Below, piece after piece: positions 12,001-25,900 of a stretch of DNA of 64,000 bases. The notes beneath the pieces were generated by a model. The model saw nothing but the letters and a program-made list of their open reading frames with translations. It was not told the DNA's origin and did no database searches. Positions within the stretch are counted from its first letter, which is position 1. Every line of letters begins with the position of its first letter. The stretch lies in contig NC_081331.1 of the NCBI RefSeq assembly GCF_022539665.2, positions 4,436,501 to 4,500,500 on the forward strand, read 5' to 3'. Source of the stretch: Daphnia carinata (taxonomy: Eukaryota > Arthropoda > Branchiopoda > Diplostraca > Daphniidae). A program made the position numbers and the translations under genes.

Positions 12001-13998
12001 GGGAAAAGGCGGAAATGAAGGCTACGCCATAATCAACTACACCCACAGGGGGGAATTCTAGACAACATGTAATGGAAGGGAAATTGAAAAAAAAGGAGAA
12101 AAAGTTGATAATAATCACTTTAATTACATTACAATCTCTCCTTTTTTTTTGGTCAAACAAAAAGAGTTTATTGCCAAAACCCCTTTTGGGCAAATTAAAA
12201 TTTAATTTTGCGAAAGGTGGTAAAGAAAAAATACGCCAATGGCTTAAGGCCTTGTACGAAGCTTAAATGCAAAAGGAGAGAGAACCAAAACTCGTTGACC
12301 TACGAGCGTCATCATCAGATTATTGCCTCCGACTTGTTTTAATCTGTTCGAGATATGCGAAAAGTGACACAAGGCTACTGAGTTGAAATAAGTTCGGATT
12401 TTGAATACTAACGGGAACTGTCGGTATAACAAGAAATCATCAAAGGAAACTTGTTTCAACACACGAGATGTGAAATGGAAACCCAAAACGTCAGCAAAAC
12501 TTGAAATCGAAGACGATCTTGACATCGGCCAATAACTTTCAAGGACCCCGTCTCTTCGGCGGGATCTTCACTTATTTCCCAAACAAAAAATTGATACAAA
12601 AATACAGCCGTCCAGTTTGAAAACTCCATTTCAATCTTTTGCATCATGATTTTACGATGCATAATGTCCGTCCTATATAATCATCGAACGTTATGACCCA
12701 TAAAAAGCTATGGAAATTTTGCTGACGTATTTTTTTTTCTGCTGGTGGCCCAGTATGTCATTCCTTTAAAAAACTTATATACGGTTTTACTTGTCTATAA
12801 CTGCACGCACACGAAATCAATATTGGCGTGAGGAGAACTTGCCCGGTAACCCATTTCTAAAAAAAATTGAACTAACCTGTGGTTTATACGATGCACGAAC
12901 TGGACGAGTCAATTTCCAAGTCAGCGATTTCGGTGATGAGGTGGCGCCCCTTTTATTCAACATGAGAAAAAAAATTTAAAAACATTAAGCTCGTTTGATT
13001 TCCATTTTACAATGGCGATAGAATAATAACAGACTAGTACGAAAACGTATCAAGGGCTCATAAAGAAAGGGATAAATTTTTGGTTACGCAACGCCCCAAA
13101 AAGGAATGAAAAGGTAGTTGGTGTTCGTTTATTGAACGAAAACGCCAGCAGCTACTATTGTGCATGCTCTTTTACGGTATGCGTATCGAATGAGCAAACC
13201 CTTTCAAACGTCTCATCTTCAGTTGTTTTCGTCGTATTTCAAATTCAAACACCAGCAGCCCATTACTGACATCGTAAAACAGAATGAAATAAAGAAAAAA
13301 CTCTTATCTAACAATAGCACTGGGCATTCAGATTTGAGTCTTTCAAGACTTCCAATCTAACGGAAGAGTGAGTAACGTCATCGAGGTCGGATGTACAAAA
13401 CAAGATAAGAACAGCATGAAACCCCACTAACCATTAAAACAAACATTTTCCTTTTTTCGTGGCTTTCATTTTCTTTTTCTTTCTTATCTTGTTTATTTTG
13501 TATTTCAGTAGAAATAGTGTAAGAAGAGTCTATACAAAAGAAAATCGACGTGTATATACGCGCGCACCAGAAAAAACATGGCCGATCCAAGGGAGGGGAG
13601 TGAAAAATGTTTGAGATTAAGTAAATCGTGCACAACACACAAAACTGTCTTTTCTTTTTTTTTAAGTAATAAGTAGAAAAAACACTCACCAAAAATAATA
13701 TTAATAATCACTGAAAAAAAAAAACACACACTTTTTTCTATTTTTAAAATATTCTCTGGCAGGAAAACAAACTCAAGATCAAAAATGTGTTCTGTTGCAG
13801 ACGATCAAGAAAAGACAGAAAGAACAAAAATTACATGATGCGATACTTGAACGCCACCTGATGACGACATACTTGGAATGGGGGGTAGAGGGGAGATAAT
13901 GCGATCTCTATCGGTCATGATAAATAATTGGTGAGGCTGAGTTGTTGTTTTAGTGCCCACTTTTTTTCAATGCCGTTTTGAATATTTGCTTCGACTTT
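9006..13998. other. Gene-poor 5 kb region
   Basis: No recognisable protein-coding exon set was found on either strand. Two weak promoter-like sites are present. At about 9390 a TTTAAAAAG box is followed 25 bases later by an initiator-like TCAGAGT and a short ATG exon (9437 onward) ending in a GTGAGT donor at about 9459. At 11577 a TATATAAGG box is followed by a short stretch with AATAAA near 11775. The longest frame, 9887..10342 on the minus strand (151 codons), resembles nothing I know. The right end (about 13400-13998) is probably cytohesin 3' UTR. Confidence 0.4.
11577..11585 (+). promoter_or_regulatory. Possible TATA box in the gene-poor region
   Basis: TATATAAGG precedes an E-box-like CACGTG by a few bases, with AATAAA about 190 bases downstream. 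No convincing coding exon follows, only very short frames. It could be the promoter of a short non-coding RNA or a chance match. Confidence 0.25.
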
Positions 13999-16900
13999 TC
14001 AGGGCTTGGTTCGATGGCCAGATTTCTGGGCTTTCTTCTTCCTGGCCGCTAGCATGTCGTAGAACGGATTGTGGCTTATGCTTTGCCTGTATAGATCGAC
14101 CACACAAAAGACAACAGTTGAGTACAAAATGTTAGAAACAAATTACAAAAAAAAAAACGGGTGTGGGTTTTCTTTTGCTAAAAGACTAAAAAGAATAAAC
14201 GATTTGTACCTAATGCAAGCAATCCATTCGTCTTTTTCAGCTTGTTCGGCAGCGGACATTCGGTATACAGTGTGCTTGCCCTCAACCACTTTCCCCTCGG
14301 AATCCGTTTTGCAGGCTATTTAAATTTTTTTGAAAAGAACAAAAAAATATTTGAATTGTAGACACTCGTTTTTCTCAAATGTATTATTCGCATGCAATTG
14401 TGCGTTTGTACCTTTGATGAAATCGTTTCCTCCCGTGGCGTAAAGCTCGAAACAGTTGGGCTTGTTCCTATCCGGCACTTCACGGACCTGATGGATTCAC
14501 GAAAAATATTTCTGTTAGTTTTTATGATAATAATGATTGACTGACACGATAAAAATAGATTTCAAAAAAAGGGGAAAACATTCAAAACGTACCTGAATGT
14601 TCTCTAGCGGAATAATTCCTCTCGGTTCCTTGTCGGTGGTATACTCGAAGTAGTATAAACAATTGTCGTTCAAAATAAACCAGCGCCTCTTCCACGACTT
14701 GTACCGGCCACCTAGTAACGAAATAACGAGGTCAGAAACCAAGAATTTTTTTTTGTTTGTTTCTTTCCAAACGCGAAAAAAGATGTATGTGCTTACCTTG
14801 TTTCCATAGCCATCCTTCACGGTCTGGGTTGAAGAATGTGTGCATCAGGTCGTTGCCGTCGTCCTCGGGTATTTTGAAAGGTTCAGCCTTGATGCTATCG
14901 TAGATACTCTGAAATTTTCGAGAAAGAGAGAGTTCAGACGCTGTTTGTCTCAAGACTGAAAAACGGCGCTGGCGAAACACACTTACTTCTTGTATATCTT
15001 TCGGTATATCTTTGCCATCGTTGATTCCACGGTTCATGGCAATGAATTTCTCCAACGTGGGTTTTTCTTTGACGCTCGGATTGTGCAAACTCGTATTGAG
15101 TATGATAACGGAAAACGATAAAACATAGCAGGTATCTGTGGTGGTGAGAAAATATTAATCAGAAATTACGACACTGATAGTTTTCGACGCGATGAAGAAA
15201 ACAACAAATAAGAAACGTACCTGGATTGGAGAAAATGTTGGGGTTGAGCTGACAATACCGCTGAGCGAAGGTCTCCATCATTCTGTCAATCTTTTGGGCT
15301 TCACCGGGAAGTCTGAAACTCCACAGGAATTGTCTATTGGAAGAGCGCGGGCACAAAAAGAAAGTAGATTATTATTTTTTGAAAATCCCCCAACTTCGAA
15401 AAAAAAAAAAAATAATAACAAGAAAAGTAAATGGCTTTACCTTAACGCTTGTACGATGATGAGATCTGTAAAGTCATGCAGATCGACGAAAGCTTTCAAG
15501 ACCTGCTCGTGGAAGGGGCTTTTCTCGCCCAGGTAATCACCGATAGCCGTCTTACTCAGTCCTTCTCCCCTGTGGGAACCAGAAAAAAGGAGAGCACCGT
15601 TATTAGCGACAACTAACAACAAAGAAACAGTGTACAAAACGAGCTTATTATCAAGCCGAATTTTCTCCTCGGGATGTCAACCTTTGACCTTCCCCAACAC
15701 CACAAAAAGTAAGACTTTAAAACGTCTTGTAAAGAATAGCAAAAAAAAAAACACATTTCGACGGGGTCGACTACACACGTGTGAATCACTAGAGTAAAAA
15801 GAAAAAGGGTGATTTACCTGTAGAGGAAAGCGGCAATGTCTTGAGGCGTGTTCTGCAAGAGCCCTTGTTGCAGCAGGAATTCAATGCCCTTTTTCGGGTC
15901 CATGTTGAATTTCTTCCGTCCGAGGGACATCTGCTTAGCTCGGGCTGCATTTTTACTGCAATCAAACAAAACACATGGAAAAGATGATGTAACATCTGTC
16001 TCTTTTTTATTCGCTGACGTACAATGTAGGAAGTTTAAAGACCCACAAAAAATTGCTGATTCAAAGTTCAAACAGTCACTGTGTATGCAAGTGGGCGTTA
16101 TGCTGCAAGTCCGCAGATAAGATAAAACATTCTTTTTTTTTACACACACACAGGAAAAAGGATTTAGTGGCTCACAACATTGGAATGCCCTTTTTTTTCC
16201 CTTCTCTACGATCTATTTCTCATTTAAATTTCAAATTGTTATTTTTGCCTCATCTTTGTTTCTTACCTGTCTTCGCCCGTATTGTCCAAACTCTCCATCT
16301 CGGCCGTGACTTCGGCGATCTCATCCTTAAGTTGCTGTAATAAATAGAAGAACATAATCAAAAAATGAATCACGTGCATGGTATAGATAAATTTCATAAC
16401 GAGTCTCAGCCGCTGCTGGCCATTGTTCAGAAATAGACTAGCATAGAGATGGTAAAAAAAAGAAAAAAAAAAGAAAATAAACAAAAAGCAAAAGAAAAAG
16501 TAGATGAACAGCCTAGCCCACACGTTGAACGATCGCTACATGGCTTAATGACAGGCTCATCAGGGCGGAACAGCTAGGCGTAGGCACGAAACGAACCGTG
16601 CCAACATCCCAACAACAATAACAACAAACCCCCCTCTGCATAGAAGCTGCCGCTCTTCTTTTTCGACAGAGATAGAGGACGCCAGTGAAAATAAACTCAC
16701 TCCATTCCTTCGTCCGTTGATATCGCTATCCGATTGCGTATACCAGATGGTGGATCGTTTTTTACGACGATCCAGCGATGAGGTATTAGAATTGGTGTAA
16801 GCTCGTGGTCGGCTCGTCTCCGGCAACGGAGGCTGCCATCGATTTGTGTTCGATTGCGGCATCTGCAACCGCTTCCTGGGCAACGTGCAAAACTGTGAAC

Positions 16901-19900
16901 AATTCTTGTTGTCGTCATCCACTTGTTCTGTCACCACCGGAAGCGGACCTTGGATAACTACGATCGAACGACGAAGACTAGGATCCGGCGACTCCGCATC
17001 ACTCGAAATGTCGATGGAGGAATCGTTTTTCTTGGATCGTTGCAATATCGTGCCAAGAAGCCACCTCGTTTTCGGAGTTGTCGTAGAGCAACGTGCTGAT
17101 TTCGGTGAGGCTTCCAATCGTTCATTCAACATAACGGACGAGGTGGAATGAAGATTGACATTCAATGTATGTAGGCTGGACAGTGATTTAGCACCGGTTA
17201 TGGTCTTTGTACCGTTGATGACACCACCATTTTTTGTTGGGCTTAAATTGTCCGGAGTCGAGCTGAGACTTTTGTTTCGATTCTTTCTTAATGAACCGAA
17301 CCAACCCATTTTGGCTGCCGTTTCGACGGGTGATGTCATCGTCATGGCGAAGCTAATCGGCAAACACCAACACACACAACCACCACACAAAGACGACAAC
17401 AACAACAAAAAAAAACAGAAATGGAGGCGATAACCAACAAAACACACTTCAACTGACTCGAAAAAAGGAACACACAGTTTTTTTTTGTCGTCCCCACTGT
17501 GTAACGGTTTTTGTTGTGTGTTGTTATTGGAATACGCAAAGGAGTGAAGAGATGAAGAGAGAGCGCAAGTGCGCACCTCACACCCTTAGCTCTGCTGACT
17601 GACTGACTCCCAACCAAACATCTACAGCCCAGTCAGCTGATGCCAGTGTAGAGGTTAGAAAAATAAAACTAGCTACTCTCCCCTAAAGGGACAAGGGGAA
17701 AAAGCCAAAAAAATAATAAAAAAGGGCGGAGACCTTTTTTTTTTCCTTTACTTGGCACAGGGCCGTGTGGGCGTTGCACTGGGCACCGTGTCGCTATCTT
17801 CATGACGTCACGGTCCTGTGCTTCGCTGTGGTCATGAAAGGGAGATGAAAATTGTGAACTGTGGCAAAGCGAGCCAAACATTAACGAAAAAAAACAAAAA
17901 ACAGGAATGATGATGATAATATGGAAAGAAGAAACGTGACTGGGCATCCGCAAATGCGACGTTTTTTAAAATTATTTTTATAGACGGCTCGTGAATCACG
18001 CTGCTCTCTTTTCAAGAGGCTCTCTAATATCGTCTCGGCACACACACAAATGTCTCCTTAAATTTTTTCCCCTCCTCCTGCGTATCCTTAAACAAACAGA
18101 AAGCAAACAATTTTAACCTGTGCGGCAAGTTTTTGATTCGCTCGTTATTCAAGTCGGCCATAGATCGAGATGTGGGGGGCCCACATTTCGAAGAAAAAAA
18201 AATGCATTTATATGCACAAACAATAACAACAACGACGACGACGGAAGACGACGTCGCTATGTGGTTCCTGTTTTGTGCATGTGTTCAAGACAAAAGAAGC
18301 AGCGCACGGGAGAGCAGTTGCGTGCGGACCGGTTTTCCCAGGGACCTGGCTTCCCAACCGCCCAGAGGGTTGGTCGCAGGGGTATAGCCGAGGACCGAAG
18401 TTCGGGTTGCTTGATATTATTCTGCTCACGCAGTGATGCAATCCTTTCCATTTTTCTTCTTCTTCTTCTCCTTCTTTTAATCTACTCGAAACAACGTTCA
18501 AAGAGGAGGCAAAAAACATGCGGGAGGAGGGAAAAGCTGTTGCTGCTATGGAAGGAGAGAGAAAAATATAACAGTTTTCGGATCAAGACGCGTGATAATA
18601 CAAAAACTGCCGACCCCAATGGCCAAAACGCTGTTTGTTTGTTCTGGTCGCTGAATATGTAGTTTGTCGTCGCCGTCCCAATTAATGAAACGAGTCCAAA
18701 ATGTGACTACATTTTCATGGATTCCGACTCTCTCCTGTCATTGTTAGACCGTATTTTTTTTTCGTCCATCTTAATCAAGGCTAATTCGGATGCCAAAAAA
18801 AACCGAATTTTTTTCTTTCCTAGTCGATCTTTTTTCTTTTCCTTCCAGAATGACATTTAGAAAAGAAGAAGAAGGAAAAAAAAAAAAAGAGGAGGAAGCC
18901 AACATTTAGGCGAGAGAAAATAGATGTGGCGTCGTCTGCGGTTTGACAGAATTAGAAACTGGGTGGAGAGGCGCAAATAGTGTGACTCTCCGGTTCGTCC
19001 GTTCGCTTCGCTTCATTTGTCAAGAGTCCATAGGAGGGACAAGAATAACGCTTCACTTTGAATAACGATCAAACACAAAGCGGAATTTAGAATAATAAAA
19101 AAAAAGAGAGAGAAAGAGAAACAGTCAGTCAGGATAGAAAAGACGCAATACGAAACGGATGGATAGTTAAAAACAGGGTTTTTCTTCTCCTTCTCAAAGA
19201 CGCTGTCAAAGCAAAACAAAAAATGGAAAGGGAAGGATTGGTATGTAAGGCCTTGTATGCATCTCGCAAGAAGAGGGAATAATAAATTTCACTATTGCGA
19301 GATGCGCTGGCCAGGTGAGAAGGCGGAGGAAAATCCTCTGTATGACGAAAGACCACACTGTTGTGGTAGCTCTGGGGTAGATATGGTAAACACGATGATG
19401 AATTCCATAACCAGAATCCTATTTTTTTTTTCCCTTCGCAAAAGAATATTAAACGACGAGAAATCGTCAAAAATCGCAGACGATGATGTCAGAGTTCTTT
19501 AATACGTTTTTCTTTTTTCGTTGGAAAGTTATGACGATAAAGGGAGACAAAAATTGTATTCCCTTCGGTTTCTGGTCTACGTGTAGGTCAAGGACCCACT
19601 AGAAAGAAAGAAAGAAAAAATCTGCAGAAGACAGCATTTCTTCAAGTACAGCTACTATATTACTCAGCTATATCCCACTTGGGATCGATTTTGAAAAAAG
19701 AGATAGCCCACTTGACTTTTTCGAGTTCCTCTTCTTTTCCCCTATGCAAGACTATTGTTCTTTAATTGTTTTGTGTTCCAGGAACAAGAAAGAAGGGGGG
19801 AAAAAAACAGGGGGCGAAACCACAGCAACAAGGTAGGTGGTTTCTGTAAAAGCAAATAAATGGTCCATTTCTAGCTGACGTCTGCACAAAAAAAAACCCA

Positions 19901-22900
19901 TCTCAAACTCATCTAACTGTAAAAACAAAAAATATAGGTGTACGTTATGAAATAGAAAAAACAAACAAAAAACAAACAACTAGAGGATCATCGTGCGAGA
20001 ATAGATATCCATCCAGGATAATTATTTTCATTCGATTTTTTATTAGTGCATCGCGTTTGCCATCCGTTCGTTCTTTTTCGAGGTTAGCATTGGGTGGTTT
20101 GTTTGGTTGTTGTTCGTTTACTGCGGCGCGGATGAGGTCGCCCTGACGATAAGATTAGAACCGACATTCGGCTTGTTTGTGTGTCTATGTTTTGTGACTG
20201 CCTTAGCGACTAGGGGTTCGTGTTTGCACGTTTCAAGCAACTTATAATAATATATGGGACCTTTTCTTCCTTCTTTTTGTTTGAGATGGAGGAGACTTAA
20301 AAAGCGGATATGACCATTTGGACGCTGACAAAAACACACACACACAACCAAAGTCACAAATAGAAAAGACACACACACATACGCACAGTGTGTGGGATGA
20401 GAGGAGGGCGAGCATCAAAAATCCATTAAGGGCCCTTCCGACTTTGGGTTCGTTCGTTCGTTATTTTGTTTCGTTCAGTCTGCATCCCAAAAAAGCTTTT
20501 CCTACTTCTTTTCTTTTTTTTTTCTTCCCTAAAATATTTTTCTCTGTCTCTCTTTAACGTTTCCTACTTCTTTTAATTTGAAGACTGTGCTCCTCTGACT
20601 CGGAAAAATTCTTAGGACGCCTAGCCCACGGCTGCGCGTGCTTGTATACATATTTTTTTTGTTTTCTGTTCGCCATTCACACTTCCTTGCATCACGCTTT
20701 GATTTTATTATTTATAGTTTTCTCCCTTTTATGACAGCTAGTCGGCGACCAAGAGGAAACAAACGGCTCTGATTTCATGGTCCCAAGGTTCAGCAGCAGA
20801 AGGAAATAAAATGCGAAAATTCAATAAAAAAACCAAAAAGTAGGACACGCAAACGCCATCTAGTGGCCAAATTGTCAACGTTATAGTCGAAATCGTGGCT
20901 CTAGTGACATATGCTGCCACCTATTGGCCGAAAAAAGCAAACGACATACGACAATTTGGTACAAATCTGATAAGGAAGAATCTGTAATTCAAGATGTAGA
21001 AGAAGAAGAGGGAAAAAAAAAATTCCTTTTCTGGATTGTGGTGGGTCACATTCTTGCATAATGGACAACCGAGGGGGGAAAAAACAGATAAAAGAAATAC
21101 GGAAAAAAGCGGAGTGGGGGTTGTTCTTCCCTTTTCCCCTTCTTTTTTACTACCGACTACTACTATTATTATGGAAATAAACTATTATGCGACTATGAAA
21201 AGCCGACGAAAAAGATCTTAGTTAAACGATCATTAATACAGTCGATTCCCACGCCGCCGCGCATAATAGGAGCCTCAAAATACTAAACACTTCACACCCA
21301 ACCAATAAGAAAGAAAAGGAAAAAACCGGGTGAACATAATCATAAAGTAAAGCATGGCATTTTTCTTTACTTTATTTTATTCAAATCTACTTTGTACTAA
21401 AAGCTATGTGTTTCCGCCTTTTTTTTTTCTTTTCTTTCTAAATTCTAAATAGCGACGACGCAACAAAAAAAAATGCTGTAGAATGCAATAGGATTAAATA
21501 CCTGTATTTCATTTAGTAACTCCGTTTTACGGCGTCGTATCTCGACAAGCAGCTGTTGTTCGGCTGGCGTCAAATCTAAAAAAAAAAACAAAAAAAAAAC
21601 GGATAAAATAAAAAATGAATATTAACTCAAAATTTCAACGAACGAATATGATATCACAAAATTACAAAAGGGCCCCCCAACTGAGCAGAAGCGCAAGAAC
21701 TAAGTATAATGATGAATTGACGTGTCGCTCGGCCGTTGACAAAAGGGGAACAATGAGCGTCGTGTTCATAATGATGAACAACAACCCCTCCCTTTCTCTC
21801 TCTTTACTTCTGGCAAATCGTAATTATCGTCTGTGTTGTTTATGTTCTCTTATATACACACAAATAAAAAAAAAAAAGCAGCAGCTGATGAGTTCGAGCG
21901 TATCATTATGGCGATCATTATGTTTGTGTTCGGTATATTCACATAACGACAGAGCGTGATCGTGAGAACCCCAATCGTACACATGCACTACAGTGCTACT
22001 ACCCCACCAAGGAGGCTATTCATCGACTATTTATTAATCTACTAGTTAGAGAGTTCCTCTCTTTCGCTTTGGGGCAAAACGGAAGCAGGTGGTCGCGGTC
22101 GGAAAGAATAATAATAAAATGAAAAGACAGAAAATAGCTCTCTCTCTCTCTCAGTTTCTGGGTTTCCATATGGACTCAAAACACACCAACCCGACCTGGC
22201 CTCTCTGCTCGCCAGAGGAGAAAATAAACGTGTCAACCCAAAAGGCCAGACGTTCACCGATGGAACATTTTTCGTTTGTTTTTTTTTCTGTTCGTTTTTT
22301 TTTTCGAGGGGTAAAAAAACACCAAAAAAGGGAAAAAAAAAACAGGTTTTAGCTGATAGGGCTAGTTTGGATACAAGTCAAAGTAATTTGACTAGATACG
22401 GAAGCGCTGCTTTCTCTCTCTCCCCCTTCTCTTTCCGGAATGAAACGTCATCAGCTGTTACTGCTGCGGGGTGCGTTAAGTTTCTTTTTCAGCTTGTGTG
22501 TATGCACATCTTGACAAAACATTTCGAAGCCTTGGAAGATACGAACACACAAAAAAAAGGAGAGACGAGTGTGAAACAAAAGCCGATGTTGCGGGTGTCA
22601 ATTCGGTGGAGGAACGCCAAAAGCAGCGTGGGACTGGAGAGGCGGGGGGGATCCTTCCATGGCGCCATGCAGTCACAAAAGTCACACAGGACGCAGACGG
22701 AATCCATGAAATGAAAAAAATCTTGACCGGATTCTTCCTCGTGTGAAATGTGAGAATCAAAAGCAGTGTTTTGGAAAATTTTTGTTGTTCATAAGCTAAA
22801 TATTTACTCGTTTCGTTCTCAAACTACAAAATCATTTCGGTTGGTATTTTAGAGTGTCGGCATCATTGTCAGTAATTTCAATTCGAAGCGAGTGGAATTG

Positions 22901-25900
22901 ATTTTAATTGGAAGTAGCATTCCAGGAAAGGCAATTGACATTCAGCCCACCAACTACGAGCCGACGAGTTTCTTTCGATTGTCACTCGTCCGGTTGGACA
23001 ACATTTCATCGGGTGGAGTCGTTAAACGAACTTTAAAAGGAGATGCGCCTGTTGGCGGGGACATCTAAAACTGACAGAAGCTTCACCCGAAAATGGGAAC
23101 GACGAACATAACAATCAACAGACAAGATAATAAAGACTCAAACAAAACAAGATAGAAAGCATTTTTTTTAAAGAGAGAAACACAGGGCGTTCCCTTTATC
23201 TCGTGCCTCCCCGGATAAAACAAAATGATTTCCGCTCCGTTTCATCCGCCATAAACGAATGGGAAAAACAAAAATGAAATAATATAAAAATAGTAAACAC
23301 CCGGAATTCACACCTCAACGGTCTCACGTCTAAATCTACACGAGACGACAATTAGAGGACGATTTTCAGCCGAATAGCGACGGCAAAGGGGAATCTGCCA
23401 TCATCATCCGCAAGACAAAAGGTCTGACGGAGGTCTGACACACGGCGCACGTTCACGCTTGAGCAAGTCACCAAGGTCACTAGTCCCGCAGGCGGTCCTC
23501 CTCATCGCAACACTCGATCACTCGATAATGCGCATCTTGTATATAGATAAAGCAGGGGGATATAAAATAAGGAAAGCTGAACGTGTTATAACTGAAGGCG
23601 AACGGGATAGAAACATCAAAAAGGAGGAGGAGGGCGGCAAAGAGGCAGGTTCAGATTAGAACGTGCAAAATAGCAGCCATACATAGTCTTCTGCGTAATT
23701 ATAATAATAGAAAGCTGTACGATGAAAACAGGAAAAAAAAAAATAGAGAGAGATATAAGGAACATGTTGTGTACCCTGTAAATAACGAGTATAAAATCGA
23801 ACGTAACCATCTATCTGGCTCTCAATGCATGAGCTAAAAGGCGTTATCCAAAAGATGTGCTGTAAGGTTCAAGGACTCATCCGTCTCACCTTTCTATCGC
23901 CCTTCGTCGCTCACGTTTCATAATATCATCGTCGTGGCATCTTTTTTTTTACGTTCCACTACTTCTTTCTTTTACGCTCTTTTGACTCCCCTCCACCTCC
24001 CCCCCAAAAGAAAATGATTCGGAGATCACGGTGAAAAACAAAAGAAAAATGCGCACGACCGCGGCCTCAAAAAAAAAAAGAATTTTGTTTAAAGGTAAAA
24101 TGGGGAAGAAAAAAGTTAAAGGAAAACGAGACACAAAACTGGCAGCGCGAAACACCTCGGTATTATATCTATTGGGGTCGATGCTAATCTCTATCGTTGA
24201 AATTATCCGTCCCCTTCGATACACACACAATCTTATTTTCCCGTTGCAGCTATTTACGTAAGTACCAAACGCTGTGTGTTACGTACACACCAAAGTACAC
24301 ACACAGATAGTGAGTGAATCGAAAATATTTACGGTTACAGCGGTAGTACAGTTTAGATTGTCACCATTCCGTCACGACCGTTGCTTTAGCAGACGATCAC
24401 TCAACCGGCATTCCAACGAAAAATGCCAAGAGTGTCATAATCCCCTCCTCGCTCTTCTACAAACACCACAACTACTAGTCTATATAACTACATTCCCATT
24501 GAAAAATCTGTGTATAATCTCTTTTTTTTTTACGTTTCTCTCTATCTCTTGTAGACGGAAAGCAACCCTCTTTATAGACCGCAAGGAGATTCAATGAACC
24601 GCGTCAAAATCCAACCCCCTCTCGATCACACAAACTTTTTCCGATGTTCGATCCAATATTTTTGACCCGAAAATCCCACGAACCCTATTGTGGTGTCGTT
24701 TTCCATAAATAATTACGCTGCTCGGGTAGAATGAGAGCTCTCTCGAAAAATATAAAAACCGAGTGGGTTACACACAAAAATAGTTGAGAGAGCGAAGAAA
24801 AGAAAGGAATATGTCAATAGAAAAAAGAACTTGTCCAGGTGGAGACAAGGAAGAGCCGTTCGTTTGCAGATGGCCACGAAAGAGAGAGACGGGCCATTCA
24901 TCACATCGGTGAAGGGCTTTCGAAAGTAAAACGAAGAAAGTCTTGTACATACGCAAACGAGTAAAACCTGCCCATTAAATTTTGTTTTTCTTTTTTTACA
25001 CGGTTTCCGAAATAGACGACAGAGAAAAGACGAGAATAAAGTAAATTCGAGGGGGGTTCTACAGTGGTTAGCTGAGTGTCCATGACCAGGGCGCTATCGG
25101 TGGACTTGGGTTTGCAGCAAACAACAAGGACCACACCTGGCTTAACGTCAACCCAATTTGTAACGGCCTCTATTCAAAGATGAGCAAGAAAAACGAATAC
25201 AAAAAAAAAAAACTGGAACATATTCAAGTATCTTTCTATTTTTCCCCCCTCTCTCTATTCAAAATGATGAACAACGCGGTTAGTGCACAACTACACTGCC
25301 AACAATGTCCCGAGAGAAGCCCCACGCCGGACAGCCGCACCTAACATATACAGACAGCCGTGTTTGTGTGTGGCTGTGTGTAAATTTGTCCGTTCCATCC
25401 CTGGGAAAAAAACGAGGCCGACCGAAACGCTCATCATTTGCTTTTTTTTTTCGAAGAGAAAGAAAAGAATGAATAAAAGAATGACGGGAAAAATAGGAGG
25501 AGAGGGGCACCGGAACAAGTACTTTTTTCTCCTTAAACTGTGCCTGTACTTTTGGATGAGTTCATCCAATGCCTTTTTACTCAATGCCGTGAGATAGTGA
25601 GAGACCTGCCGCTGTTTGGCGGCACATTTTGGGGACCTTTAATGACAAGCGCTACCGTTTGATGATTGTCCTATTGATGGCCCATCAGCCGTAATGTCTA
25701 CTATTTATCTCCTTTTTTTTCATCCCTCTATCTCTCTCTCCCGATTTCTATACACAATAACCTTTTTTTAAAATATATATTCATGGGGGTGGTGGATATA
25801 AAAGAGATTGACCATTGCACCGTGTTTTTCTACCATAAATGGTGTAACCGGTCCTTTAAAGAGATATCGCCCCCATGTTACTGCGTACAATTTAAAGTTT

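Noticed and set aside
16560-16700. Continuation of the cytohesin alternative exon frame past 16701
   Set aside because: A strong GTGAGT donor at 16700 in the right phase ends the exon. The residues beyond it look like intron translation.
18120-18662. 180-codon open frame on the plus strand in a cytohesin intron
   Set aside because: Built on triplet and CT repeats (poly-Asn, poly-Asp, poly-Leu). No family and no splice support.
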